Notes: generated by a model from the letters alone, not told the origin. A stretch of 64,000 bases of DNA from an uncultured Cohaesibacter sp. (GCF_963662805.1 NZ_OY759869.1:398501-462500), one strand, 5' to 3'. Shown: positions 1 to 8,573, counted from the first letter of the stretch. A program made the numbers and translations.

Positions 1-2
1 AC

Positions 3-581
3 TATGCCGGAGCGGTAGGCATTGGCAAGGAGACTGCCAAGATTCTCAAGGAGAAAAACTGGACAGACGGATCCTTCGGGATCATCGGTATTCCGCAGGC
101 CCGCATCAACGGTCAGCTTCGCTCCAAGGGCTTCCGTGAAGCCATGGCGGAAGTCGGCATGACCAACGAAATCCCGCTTCAGCAGATGCAGACCTTCACC
201 GCTGAGGAATCCTACCGTTTCGCGCAGGACATGATCACTGCATACCCCGATCTTCGGGCAATCTTTGTTGAATCAGACGTCCAGTCGATCGGTGCTCAGC
301 AGGCCGTCCGCGCTGCCAGAAAATCCGAAGACATGATTATTGCTGCCTTTGATGGAACGCCCGAACTGGTCGAAAAAATCAAAAAAGGCGATATCATTGG
401 CTCCGGCATGCAGCAGCCGTATCTGATGGGCTTTGCCGCTACGGAAGCCCTGATCAAGCACATTGCCGGTGAAAAGGTCGAAAAGGAAATCGCCCTGCCG
501 GTCCTGATCGTAACGAGCTCCAACATCAATGATCTGCACGATGAGATGAAACTCAACGTGTTTGCTGGTGACTTGAAATAA
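3..581 (+). CDS. Sugar ABC transporter periplasmic substrate-binding protein, 3' part
   Basis: The frame is open from the left edge of the window, so the N-terminus and signal peptide are missing; about 192 residues are visible. It reads like the C-terminal lobe of a type 1 periplasmic binding protein (RbsB/XylF-like), with segments such as GIIGIPQARINGQLRSKGF, IFVESDVQSIGAQQAVRAA and IIAAFDGTPELVEKIKKGDI. Proteins of this family bind a sugar or polyol in the periplasm and deliver it to the membrane permease. An RbsA-type ATPase and RbsC-type permease follow directly, so it is the ligand-recognition part of that importer. The ligand cannot be read from this fragment; the downstream lactonase and DenD-like dehydrogenase suggest a sugar or sugar acid. 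Confidence 0.88.
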   Translation, partial: YAGAVGIGKETAKILKEKNWTDGSFGIIGIPQARINGQLRSKGFREAMAEVGMTNEIPLQQMQTFTAEESYRFAQDMITAYPDLRAIFVESDVQSIGAQQAVRAARKSEDMIIAAFDGTPELVEKIKKGDIIGSGMQQPYLMGFAATEALIKHIAGEKVEKEIALPVLIVTSSNINDLHDEMKLNVFAGDLK

Positions 582-595
582 TGTCTCCTCCAGAG

Positions 596-625
596 GTGGC
601 TGGCATCCGTCCGGGTGTCGGCCAC
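596..625 (+). promoter_or_regulatory. Intercistronic stem-loop between binding-protein and ATPase genes
   Basis: GTGGCTGGCATCC (596-608) can pair with GGTGTCGGCCAC (614-625), giving about 12 pairs including wobbles. No run of T follows. Such a loop after a binding-protein gene commonly stabilises the upstream mRNA and lowers expression of the membrane components; that role is inferred here. Confidence 0.45.
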
Positions 626-698
626 TTCGTTTCCATGAAGATGAGTGTCATTTGGATGAAGCTGTCGCCTTCACGGCGCGAGCTGATGGAGGATATGG

Positions 699-2636
699 GT
701 GTCTGTCAATAGTGAACTCCTTCTCAAGGCGGACGGAATATCTAAGGTATTCGGGTCTTTTGCCGCACTGAAAGGGGTCAGTTTCGAACTCGCTGCCGGA
801 GAAATACATGCGCTTTTCGGGGCAAATGGTGCTGGCAAATCGACACTGGCAAAAGTAATTTGTGGTCACATCGCACCAACAAAGGGAGCTTTGGAAGCGT
901 TCGGTGTTCCTGCGAAATTCGCCCGTCCACGGGACGCAATGAATGCCGGCATCGGTATGGTGACGCAGGAAACAAGTCTCGCTGGCGACCTGTCCGTCTG
1001 GGAGAATATCGTCTTGCCGGTCTATGGTGGCAAGAAGAAGCCCCCGCAGGCCACTCTTCGGCGTAAGGCCTTGTCTGCACTCGAGAGCCTCGGCTTTGCG
1101 GATGAAATCGACATTAGTCGGGATTGCAGTGAATTGTCTGCGGCCCATCGACAGCTGGTCGAAATTGCCCGCATCGTTGCACTTGGCAGTCGGGTCATCA
1201 TTCTCGATGAACCAACCGCAGCTCTCAGTCCGGGAGAAAGTGCTCGCCTGTTCAAGGTCATGGATGCTCTGAGGGCGGAAGGTCGGGGACTTATCTTTGT
1301 CTCTCACCGTCTTGAAGAAATCTTTGCGATGACCGACCGGATCACCATCCTCAGGGACGGCCATTCGGTCAAGAGTAACCTTGCAACTGCCGATCTCACC
1401 CAGCCAGAACTAATCAGCCTTATGGTTGGACAAAATCTTGAGGCGCTCACCGCCGAAGCCATTCCGGATACGTCAAGTGAACCCGTTCTGCTGAACTTGC
1501 AAGATGTGCGATCAGCCCCTGAGGTTCAGTCCGCGAGTTTGGAAATCCACGCCGGAGAGATCGTTGGTCTTGGAGGCCTTGTCGGCTCTGGCCGGTCAGA
1601 ACTGGCCGAGGTCTTGCTCGGGTTGAGACCTATGGATGCGGGAACCATTTCCCTACTTGGCAAACCCTACACTCCAACAAACTCCCGAACGGCCCTTATG
1701 TCCGGGCTCGGCTTTCTACCCGAAGATCGCCGACGCCAGAGCATAGTGCCCGACTTTTCCGTGCGCGAAAACATTCTGCTCAATCACCTGAGCAGCCTGG
1801 CCGGGCCGCGCCTGAAATACAGTTCTCGCAATGCCCGCATCAATGAACTGGCCGATCAGATGGGGCTTGCGCGAGACCGCCTGGACGACAGCTCCTTGCT
1901 GAATTTCTCCGGCGGAATGCAGCAGAAGGCGCTTGTCATGCGCGCCCTGTTGCTCAACCCGAAGGTCCTGGTGCTCGACGAGCCGACCAAGGGTGTCGAC
2001 ATCGGGGCGCGCACGACGATCTACAAGATCTTGCGACAACTCGCTGCTGAAGGGGTGGCGATGCTGTTGATCTCCTCCGATTTCGAGGAACTGTTGGCCC
2101 TGTCCCACCGTATCGTGCCCATCAGTGATGGTCAGACCATCGGCAATGTGTCTGCCGCCGAGATCAATGAGGAACAGTTGACACTCATCTGTGCCCCGCG
2201 CAGTTCGCTTGATCGCCAGAAGCAATTGTTGGGGCGCCTAGCCGAACAATTTGGCGTTCAGACCGGATGGCTGCTGCGCGCAGGCGACAATGTGCTTTGT
2301 CTGACGCGGCAGGGAGAGGTTGGCGAACGGGGACTGCCCGAACCGGGAATGGTCATCCCCACCGACGGCACATCCATCAGGCAGGCACTTGGCAGCAAGG
2401 CAGGCGCGCTGTGCAACGAGGAAGGCGACCGGCAGTCGTTGCTGATGACCGTCAACAACAGACGTGGCATCAGAATGGGAACGATCGCCATCCTGTCACG
2501 ATCACATGAAAAGCTGAGCCGAGACGAGATCTTCGCTCGCACGACGTTGGAACTATCGGCCTTCGAGGAGGGGCAATTTCAGCTGGCCTCGGACGAGAAC
2601 GATGAAAAGGCAATTCCGGTTGGAGGCCCTAAATGA
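699..2636 (+). CDS. Sugar ABC transporter ATP-binding protein with extra C-terminal domain
   Basis: This is an RbsA/XylG-type double ATPase that powers uptake at the cytoplasmic face. The first half has Walker A GANGAGKST (residues 41-49), a weak signature LSAAHRQ and Walker B VIILDEPTAAL. The second has the degenerate P-loop GLVGSGRSE usual for this family, signature FSGGMQQ and VLVLDEPTKGV. The protein is 645 residues, whereas family members are near 500. Residues from about 505 form an added region (LLGRLAEQFGVQTGWLLRAG ... IPTDGTSIRQAL ... RGIRMGTIAILSRS) with the rhythm of a GAF-like sensory fold. The start is GTG at 699 with GGAGGA at 688-693; an ATG at 695 is out of frame. Its stop overlaps the permease start by 4 bp (ATGA). 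ATPase assignment is firm; the GAF reading is inference. Confidence 0.93.
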   Translation: MSVNSELLLKADGISKVFGSFAALKGVSFELAAGEIHALFGANGAGKSTLAKVICGHIAPTKGALEAFGVPAKFARPRDAMNAGIGMVTQETSLAGDLSVWENIVLPVYGGKKKPPQATLRRKALSALESLGFADEIDISRDCSELSAAHRQLVEIARIVALGSRVIILDEPTAALSPGESARLFKVMDALRAEGRGLIFVSHRLEEIFAMTDRITILRDGHSVKSNLATADLTQPELISLMVGQNLEALTAEAIPDTSSEPVLLNLQDVRSAPEVQSASLEIHAGEIVGLGGLVGSGRSELAEVLLGLRPMDAGTISLLGKPYTPTNSRTALMSGLGFLPEDRRRQSIVPDFSVRENILLNHLSSLAGPRLKYSSRNARINELADQMGLARDRLDDSSLLNFSGGMQQKALVMRALLLNPKVLVLDEPTKGVDIGARTTIYKILRQLAAEGVAMLLISSDFEELLALSHRIVPISDGQTIGNVSAAEINEEQLTLICAPRSSLDRQKQLLGRLAEQFGVQTGWLLRAGDNVLCLTRQGEVGERGLPEPGMVIPTDGTSIRQALGSKAGALCNEEGDRQSLLMTVNNRRGIRMGTIAILSRSHEKLSRDEIFARTTLELSAFEEGQFQLASDENDEKAIPVGGPK

Positions 2637-3583
2637 CACAGGTTTTTGCAAAATATTCTAACATTCTGGAAGTGCGGATGGCGGGCCTGACCCTGATGAT
2701 CGGTATCGCTTTGTCTCTGGCGTCTCCCCATTTTCTGACAACGGCCAATCTGTTCAACCTGATGGACCAGTCGGTGGTGACCGGGATTGTTGCGATCGGG
2801 ATGACCTTTGTGATCCTGACGGGGGGCATTGATCTGTCGGTGGGGTCGGTCATCGGTGTTACGGGGATCTTGTTGGGGCTGGCTATGCGCGAAGTCCCGA
2901 TCCCGCTGGCGATCGCATTTGCAGTCATGGCAGGAGCCTTCATCGGGTCGATTTCGGGCATTTTGGTCGCGGTCTTCGGTCTAGCCCCCTTCGTGGTGAC
3001 ATTGGGCTCCATGGCCATATGCCGAAGCCTTGCCTATGTGTTTTCCAACCAGCGCACCATTTCAGACGTGCCCGACGCGCTGTCGGGACTGGTCTACGAC
3101 AGCCTGTTCGGTCTGCAAATGAATGTCCTCATTCTGATCGTCCTTTATGTCGTCGCCTGGATCTATCTCACCCATTCCAAAGGCGGCAGAACGATTTATG
3201 CGATCGGCTCCAACAAGGAGGCCGCGCGGATATCTGGCCTGAATGTGCGGCTCTACAGCATCCTGCCATATGTGGTGTCGGGTGCACTTTGCGCAGTGGC
3301 AGTGACGCTCATCGCCGCGCAGATCGGCTCCATCGACCCTCTTGCGGGCAACGCCATGGAGCTCGATGCAATCGCCGCAGTCGTCATCGGGGGGGCAAGC
3401 CTGTTTGGTGGTCGCGGTTCCATCGTGGGAACCCTGTTCGGGGTCCTCATCATGGTGATGATCCGCAACGGAATGAACCTGCTCGGCGTTTCGCCATTCT
3501 GGCAGGGCACAGCCATTGGCACGATCATCATTGCAGCAGTTCTTGCTGAAAGGCTCCTTTCGGGGCGCTCAAGACATCATTGA
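2633..3583 (+). CDS. Sugar ABC transporter permease (RbsC/XylH-type)
   Basis: A 316-residue inner-membrane permease of the BPD_transp_2 family, with many hydrophobic segments and the family patterns GIVAIGMTFVILTGGIDLSV (around residues 49-68), APFVVTLGSMAICRSLAY and GGASLFGGRGSIVGTLFG. It would form the homodimeric channel for the preceding ATPase and binding protein. It overlaps the ATPase by 4 bp, so translation is probably coupled. Length is normal for the family. No separate second permease is present, which fits the carbohydrate class with one permease and a double ATPase. Confidence 0.94.
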   Translation: MTQVFAKYSNILEVRMAGLTLMIGIALSLASPHFLTTANLFNLMDQSVVTGIVAIGMTFVILTGGIDLSVGSVIGVTGILLGLAMREVPIPLAIAFAVMAGAFIGSISGILVAVFGLAPFVVTLGSMAICRSLAYVFSNQRTISDVPDALSGLVYDSLFGLQMNVLILIVLYVVAWIYLTHSKGGRTIYAIGSNKEAARISGLNVRLYSILPYVVSGALCAVAVTLIAAQIGSIDPLAGNAMELDAIAAVVIGGASLFGGRGSIVGTLFGVLIMVMIRNGMNLLGVSPFWQGTAIGTIIIAAVLAERLLSGRSRHH

Positions 3584-3595
3584 GGGAGGAAAGTC

Positions 3596-4504
3596 ATGTT
3601 TCTCGATCATCTGGAGATAATCGATCCCGCATTCAAAAAGCTCATTCTGATGAATACGCATCTGGAGAGGCTGTGGCAGGGTGCACGCTGGATGGAAGGA
3701 CCAGCCTGGTTCGGTGCCGGACGGTATCTGGTCTTCTCGGACATCCCCAATTGTCGGATGATGCGTTATGACGACACGGATGGATCAGTGTCTGAATTCC
3801 GCAATCCATCCAACAATTCCAACGGCAACACCATGGATCGTCAGGGACGATTGATCACATGCGAGCATCTTGGGCGGCGCGTGGTGAGAACCGAATATGA
3901 CGGCAGCCTCACCGTACTGGCCGACAATTTTGAAGGCAAAAGGTTCAATTCACCCAACGACGTCATTGTCGACACAACGGGAGCAATCTGGTTCACAGAT
4001 CCCTCCTATGGTATCGATTGGGAATATGAAGGGGCCAAGCTCGACCATGAGGTCGGATCGAACAATGTCTATCGGATTGATCCGGCATCCGGAAAACTCG
4101 AATTGATCGCAGACGATTTCGTTCAGCCCAACGGGCTGGCCTTCTCGCCGGATGAGACGATCCTCTACATCGCCGACACTGGCGCAACCCACGTCGATGG
4201 CGGGCCGGCTCATATCCGTAAATTCAAGGTGGAAGGCTCGAGACTGAGCGGTGGCGAAGTGTTCGCGACCTGCACTGCAGGCCTCTTCGATGGTTTCCGT
4301 GTGGATCATCATGGCAACATTTGGTCAAGCTCGGCCGAAGGGGTCCATTGCCTGTCACCGGAAGGCAAGCTGATTGGCAAGATCAAGGTGCCGGAAGTGG
4401 TTTCCAACGTGTGCTTCGGTGGACCAAAACGAAACCGCTTGTTTATCTGCGGGACCACTAGTCTCTATGCGACGTTCCTCAACACCAAAGGGGCAACAAT
4501 CTAA
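3596..4504 (+). CDS. SMP-30/gluconolactonase/LRE-like lactonase
   Basis: A 302-residue six-bladed beta-propeller protein. Typical blade motifs include MEGPAWFGAGRYLVFSDIPN, GNTMDRQGRLITCEH, RFNSPNDVIVDTTGAIWFTD and QPNGLAFSPDETILYIADTG; the E, N and D residues in them are the usual metal ligands. The family hydrolyses sugar lactones to aldonic acids, or sometimes other lactones, using a divalent metal. There is no signal peptide, so it is likely cytoplasmic. It begins 12 bp after the permease with a GAGGGAGG ribosome site and so belongs to the transport operon. Lactone hydrolysis before the nearby dehydrogenase is a plausible role; the exact substrate is unknown. Confidence 0.88.
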   Translation: MFLDHLEIIDPAFKKLILMNTHLERLWQGARWMEGPAWFGAGRYLVFSDIPNCRMMRYDDTDGSVSEFRNPSNNSNGNTMDRQGRLITCEHLGRRVVRTEYDGSLTVLADNFEGKRFNSPNDVIVDTTGAIWFTDPSYGIDWEYEGAKLDHEVGSNNVYRIDPASGKLELIADDFVQPNGLAFSPDETILYIADTGATHVDGGPAHIRKFKVEGSRLSGGEVFATCTAGLFDGFRVDHHGNIWSSSAEGVHCLSPEGKLIGKIKVPEVVSNVCFGGPKRNRLFICGTTSLYATFLNTKGATI

Positions 4505-4577
4505 GGCCGTACTGCAGAATATCGCTTGATTGATCTGAACAGATGTTCCGAGAATGACTCCAACCTGCAAAGTCGCG

Positions 4578-4606
4578 AAGGCCGCCTTGTCTGAAAGGCG
4601 GCCTTT
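4578..4606. terminator. Terminator hairpin between lactonase and gntR genes
   Basis: AAGGCCGCCTT (4578-4588) pairs perfectly over 11 bp with AAGGCGGCCTT (4595-4605). T follows on the plus strand and A precedes it, so it could end transcription from both convergent genes (lactonase ending at 4504, gntR at 4685). Confidence 0.8.
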
Positions 4607-4684
4607 GTCTGCAAGCTAGGCGGGTCGAGACAGGTCTGCGGACGACAATCAAAAGTTCAGGACAATGGGAAGAGATCCACACAA

Positions 4685-5422
4685 TCAAGTGTCTGATTTC
4701 TTCTTTCTGCCTTTTCCCTTTGCCGCTTCCGCTTCCAAGCGAAGTCGGGCGTGGTTGGCCTTGCCCGTCATGAGGTGGGTTGTCAGTGCCTCCGACAAGC
4801 GGGAGGCATCCCGCGCAAGGACTGCTTCCATGATCTCCTCATGCTCGGCCATTGTCGTATCGCGCCAGCGCATGTGCTCCGATGACATGTAACGGGCGCG
4901 GAACAAGGCGGCATTGTATTGGCGGTGCGTTTCCGAAAGCGCCGTATTGTCTGCAAACTGAACAAGGGTGGTATGATATTCCATGTCGAGCCGGAAGAAT
5001 TTCATGGAGTCTTTACCGGTCGATAGCTTGATGAGCTGCTTATGAATCGCTGCCAACCGGTCAACTTTCTCGTTCGTCGCGCGTTGAATGAGCAGCTTAC
5101 CAGCCAGCGCTTCAAGGGCAGCCTGTACGTCGAAGAGATCATTGATGGAGTCTGTCGATGGATCGGCGACCCGTGGTCGGCGATTGGGAAGGATTTCGAT
5201 CAGCTTTTCGGCGGCCAATTCCCTGATGGCTTCACGCAAGGGCGTGCGCGAGATTTGCAGTTTGTCTGAGAGCTCACGTTCAGACAGCGCCTGACCTGGT
5301 GGTAGTTTCCCAATCAGGACCAGATCTCGCAGACGCTCCGTCGCAATTTCTGCAAGAGAAATGCGTTTTACTGACATTTCGTCGTCAAGTTGTGACAGCT
5401 CAACCTTGTCTTTTCGATTCAT
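4685..5422 (-). CDS. GntR-family regulator (FadR/FCD subfamily)
   Basis: A 245-residue DNA-binding repressor-type protein. The N-terminal winged helix-turn-helix covers about residues 20-85 (LRDLVLIGKLPPGQALSERE, LQISRTPLREAIRELAAEKL). The C-terminal all-helical FCD effector domain (about 95-225) includes the metal or effector-binding histidines in MEYHTTLVQFADN and HEEIMEAV. The tail is lysine-rich (GKGRKKKSDT). It lies convergent to the transport operon and divergent from the denD-like gene. FCD regulators often respond to sugar acids, so it probably controls this locus through the 5423-5896 gap. Confidence 0.9.
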   Translation of the reverse strand: MNRKDKVELSQLDDEMSVKRISLAEIATERLRDLVLIGKLPPGQALSERELSDKLQISRTPLREAIRELAAEKLIEILPNRRPRVADPSTDSINDLFDVQAALEALAGKLLIQRATNEKVDRLAAIHKQLIKLSTGKDSMKFFRLDMEYHTTLVQFADNTALSETHRQYNAALFRARYMSSEHMRWRDTTMAEHEEIMEAVLARDASRLSEALTTHLMTGKANHARLRLEAEAAKGKGRKKKSDT

Positions 5423-5896
5423 CGTCCGGTCCCTATTTGGGCTGCATGTTAGGGTATGTTGAAGTCAATCAAAACACAAAATTACAAACAGCGCCATAAT
5501 GACATATGGTATTTGGTATACATTTTTATTGAACCGCGTGCCAAGACATGACATAGTTTCGACGTTGGTTGTACGACCGCAATCCTTGTGATGTGTACAG
5601 CGTAAATGAAAAGGCTCGTAGCTGACGGGAGGAGGTGCATCGTGTTGCAATATTCGCCAGCTCCAGGCGATTTTGATCAGCCAGTCCGTCCTGTCGCGAA
5701 TGTCGTCAGCCTTGTGAGTGAACACCCTAGGGTTGTATTTTGTCGCGATGAGGCTCGGCGGACCATTCGATGACGGAGCACGCAGAATTTGCCTTGATCC
5801 GCGGCCGGAGCGACAGAGAAGGCCGCGCGAGAACAGTGCCCGAGATACGGAATAGAAGATTGGCACCTGTCGGTGCCCATTAGGGAGAAGAAACGC
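5423..5896. promoter_or_regulatory. Divergent control region with candidate GntR operator
   Basis: This gap separates gntR (minus) from the denD-like gene (plus). ATTTGGTATACATT at 5511-5524, centred on the palindrome GTATAC (5516-5521), resembles FCD-type GntR sites (TTGGTATACCAA-like), with one half well matched. No second copy was seen. The right half contains a short reading frame described separately (5642-5773). No other gene is supported. Confidence 0.4.
5642..5773 (+). pseudogene. Fragment resembling the N-terminus of a DUF2794 protein
   Basis: A GTG-initiated frame of 43 codons sits 5 bases behind a GGGAGGAGG ribosome site. Its product contains NVVSLVSEHPRVVFCRDEAR, which resembles the N-terminal stretch of alphaproteobacterial DUF2794 proteins, where a VVF-RDEL-RIL core is followed by a conserved GRMVAAGEWRDY segment. 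Here similarity stops at RRTIR and a TGA follows. If the match is right, this is the stump of a gene cut by rearrangement. Family recognition is from memory of the motif and is tentative; it could also be an unrelated leader peptide. Confidence 0.35.
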
Positions 5897-6886
5897 ATGA
5901 AAGTACTTGTCATTGGTGCCGCAGGTATGGTTGGTCGCAAATTGTCAGATCGGATTGCTGAGGTGCCCGAGATATTGGGTGGCTCCATCGAGAAACTGAC
6001 CCTTGTTGATGTGATCAAGCCGACGGCTCCTCAGAAGCTTGCCGCGATTAGCGAATGTCAGGCGATCGACCTCCGGCAGCTCGGAGTGGCCGAGACTCTG
6101 ATTGCTGACCGGCCGGACTTGATCATCCATCTGGCCGCCGTTGTTTCGGGCGAGGCCGAAGCCGATTTTGACAAGGGATATGACGTCAACCTCAAAGGGA
6201 GCTATGCGCTTTTGGAGGCGGTTCGCGCCGAAGGCGCAAAGGAGCCTTACAAACCACGGTTCCTGTTCGCCTCCTCCATCGCGGTGTTCGGCGCTCCTTT
6301 CCCGGAAAAGATCGGCGACGAGTTCTTCACCACCCCATTGACCAGCTATGGCACCCAAAAGGCGATTATCGAACTCTTACTGGCGGACTACAGCCGCAGG
6401 AACATCCTCGACGGGATCGGCATTCGTCTGCCGACGATTTGCATTCGCCCCGGAAAACCCAACGCTGCCGCCTCGGGCTTTTTCTCCAACATTTTGCGCG
6501 AACCACTATCCGGTGTTGAGGCTGTACTTCCCGTTGAAGACCATGTGCGGCACTGGTTCGCCAGCCCCCGCGCTGCTGTTGGCTTTTTCACCCACGCTGC
6601 GACCCTTGATCTGGAGAAAGTCGGCCCCCGACGCAATCTGATGATGCCAGGTCTTTCCGCAACTGTCGGAGATGAAATCGCAGCTCTCGAGCGCATTGCC
6701 GGACCTAAAATCACGGGCCTTATCCGTCGTGAACCGGACGAAACCATTCGCGGTATTGTAGATGGTTGGGCGCGTGACTTCAGCGTCAAGCGTGCCCTGG
6801 AGCTCGGGTTCACGGCCGAGAAGACTTTTGACGAAATCATCAAGATCCATATCGATGATGAACTTGGCGGAAAAATTGGAGGCTGA
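5897..6886 (+). CDS. SDR-family sugar-acid dehydrogenase, DenD-like (D-erythronate dehydrogenase family)
   Basis: About 329 residues, an extended SDR with the N-terminal NAD-binding motif GAAGMVGRKL, the following acid LVDV, and the active-site YGTQK (Tyr and Lys). The overall order (LIIHLAAVVSGEAEADFDKG, FLFASSIAVFG, RLPTICIRPGKPN) matches DenD-type proteins, which oxidise D-erythronate at C2 in four-carbon sugar-acid catabolism. The start was placed at ATG 5897, behind AGGGAG, rather than at a GTG 24 bases upstream. The isomerase gene follows after 4 bp. The family is secure; the actual substrate is inferred from family naming and neighbours. Confidence 0.8.
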   Translation: MKVLVIGAAGMVGRKLSDRIAEVPEILGGSIEKLTLVDVIKPTAPQKLAAISECQAIDLRQLGVAETLIADRPDLIIHLAAVVSGEAEADFDKGYDVNLKGSYALLEAVRAEGAKEPYKPRFLFASSIAVFGAPFPEKIGDEFFTTPLTSYGTQKAIIELLLADYSRRNILDGIGIRLPTICIRPGKPNAAASGFFSNILREPLSGVEAVLPVEDHVRHWFASPRAAVGFFTHAATLDLEKVGPRRNLMMPGLSATVGDEIAALERIAGPKITGLIRREPDETIRGIVDGWARDFSVKRALELGFTAEKTFDEIIKIHIDDELGGKIGG

Positions 6887-6890
6887 TTCC

Positions 6891-7820
6891 ATGAGCGACT
6901 TCAGATGGAGCAACGAGGATTGGCCCATAGCCTCCGCGATGATCCCCTTCCCCAACACGCTGCGCGACGGAAGCCCCGTTCAGGATGCCCCAGCCGAAGA
7001 ATGGGCAAAGATCCTGACTGACGTGTCCGATGCCGGATTCACCGAACTGGACCCCACGGACTCCTGGCTCCGCATATCTGATCTGGAACCGTCCCGGCTG
7101 GATGAATTCCTTTCGGTCTGCCAGTCTTTGGGATTGACCATTCCCGCCATTTCGACCGCGCGACGCAGCGTGATAGACCCCGAGATAGGGGATGAAAATC
7201 TGGCCTACTGCCACCGGGTGATCGATACGGCGGCCAAGATCGGAGCGGAATCGGTCTGTTTTGGCCTCTTTGGCGCCCTGACCGCAGAGCAGCAGAAAGC
7301 ACTCTGGTTCTGGACGGTTGATGGCGTCAAGAACCCGGACGATCCGGCAGTCTACGCCAAGGCCGTCGCGCGCATTCAGGAACTCGGGCGCCATGCTGCC
7401 GAGCAGAAGATCGAGGTATCCCTCGAAATGTATGAGGACACCTATATCGGTACTGCAGATGGAGCCGTTCAGTTCATCGAGACGGTCGACATGGCCAACG
7501 TCGGTCTGAATGCCGACATTGGCAATCTGGTTCGCCTGCATCGCCCGGTTGAGCATTGGCAGGACATGATGGCCAAGATTGCGCCCTTCCTCAAATACTG
7601 GCACGTCAAGAACTACACTCGTGTTGAGGATCCCATCACCGGCGCAGTCATCACCCATCCCGCACCAATGGAGTCGGGCATCATCAACTACCGTGCTGCG
7701 ATCCGGATGGCTCTTGAATTCGGCTATTCAAGTGCGTTTCTGTGCGAGCATTACGGCGGCGATGGCTTGTCCGTGATGGCATCCAGCCGGGAGTATCTCA
7801 GGCGGATTCTTCCGAAGTAG
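6891..7820 (+). CDS. Sugar phosphate isomerase/epimerase-like TIM-barrel protein
   Basis: A 309-residue protein of the xylose isomerase-like (AP endonuclease 2) TIM-barrel superfamily. Visible elements are ESVCFGLFG, EVSLEMYEDTYIG (acidic metal ligand), NVGLNADIGNLVRLH, KYWHVKNYT and FLCEHYGGD, the usual order of Glu, Asp, His and Glu ligands. The start is ATG 6891 after TTGGAGG, 4 bp past the upstream stop; a longer frame upstream would overlap the denD-like gene. Members isomerise or epimerise keto-sugars or their derivatives. Beside a DenD-like dehydrogenase it may play the part OtnI plays in tetronate pathways, but no kinase or aldolase (OtnK, OtnC) is visible here. Confidence 0.8.
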   Translation: MSDFRWSNEDWPIASAMIPFPNTLRDGSPVQDAPAEEWAKILTDVSDAGFTELDPTDSWLRISDLEPSRLDEFLSVCQSLGLTIPAISTARRSVIDPEIGDENLAYCHRVIDTAAKIGAESVCFGLFGALTAEQQKALWFWTVDGVKNPDDPAVYAKAVARIQELGRHAAEQKIEVSLEMYEDTYIGTADGAVQFIETVDMANVGLNADIGNLVRLHRPVEHWQDMMAKIAPFLKYWHVKNYTRVEDPITGAVITHPAPMESGIINYRAAIRMALEFGYSSAFLCEHYGGDGLSVMASSREYLRRILPK

Positions 7821-8573
7821 CTTCATACTTCAAAGTTGCATTTGACAAGGACAGCGGCCCGCTTATTTGAAGCGTGGCCGACTTATGCTCCGCCCCGCTT
7901 TCAGGGTTTACTCCGCCGGTGACATGCAAAATAAGGGCTCGACCCAAACGGCATTCTTTTCAGATGCCTGTCGATTTCCGTTGAGAAGTGACCCGCCTTT
8001 GATTTGTTTCTTCGCTTTGTGAGAAGATCAAACTCTGTCAACTGAAGTAGTCCCAGAAATCTGATCGCTGGACTAAGGTGTGTCCTAGAGCTTTGAATTG
8101 ATACGAACAGGGCGAAACACCGGAACTATATTGATCAATTTAAAGCCAAAGTGGCTTTGGAGGTATTGCGTAGTGATACAGTCGCGCTGGGGATAGCCGC
8201 GAAACATCTGTTGCACCCAAATTAGGTCAGCACATGGAAGGGGCAAACGAATGATGAGATGGCTAAAAATTTGCAAAACTCTTCCCTGCGTCCCTTATCC
8301 CTGAGCGCTGCCTCCGATATCGATCACGCGTTCATTCAGACGTGCGACGAGTTCCTCTGAGATCCACTGCCGTTTAGTCATCGATTAGCAAATTCAATGA
8401 TCGTGTTGCGATGTTTTTCAGGGCGCCCTTCCATTAGGCGTTCGATCTCGGGGGAAATACCGTTCTGTGTTTGCTGTCGGTTGCCAAATTGAAAAGAGTT
8501 ACTTCTCGATGCTTCTTAATTGCGAGCGCATCTGAGGATCCACCCAACTATGGCTATTGTAAAACTCTGTGTT
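7821..8573. other. Gene-free stretch with decayed mobile-element DNA
   Basis: No intact gene is supported. An imperfect hairpin GGCCCGCTT/AAGCGTGGCC around 7855-7880 may end the upstream operon. The middle holds an IS3-type orfA remnant (separate entry). On the minus strand two short frames overlap by ATGA near 8379: one ends in IEFANR and the other runs 8295-8381 (28 codons, starting MTKRQWISEELVARL). They look like the tail and head of vanished genes, but neither was recognised. Confidence 0.5.
8103..8290 (+). pseudogene. Decayed IS3-family transposase OrfA fragment
   Basis: The plus-strand frame through 8136 reads RNYIDQFKAKVALEVLRSD, then LGIAAKHLLHPN, a TAG stop at 8223-8225, and VSTWKGQTNDEMAKNL. 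This is the helix-turn-helix start of an IS3-type OrfA, whose usual pattern is FKAKVALEAL...HPNQ-I/V-x-x-WK. The TAG stands exactly where the conserved Gln (CAG) of HPNQ belongs, so a single C-to-T change probably made it. Nothing of OrfB or of terminal repeats was recognised nearby. Confidence 0.75.
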
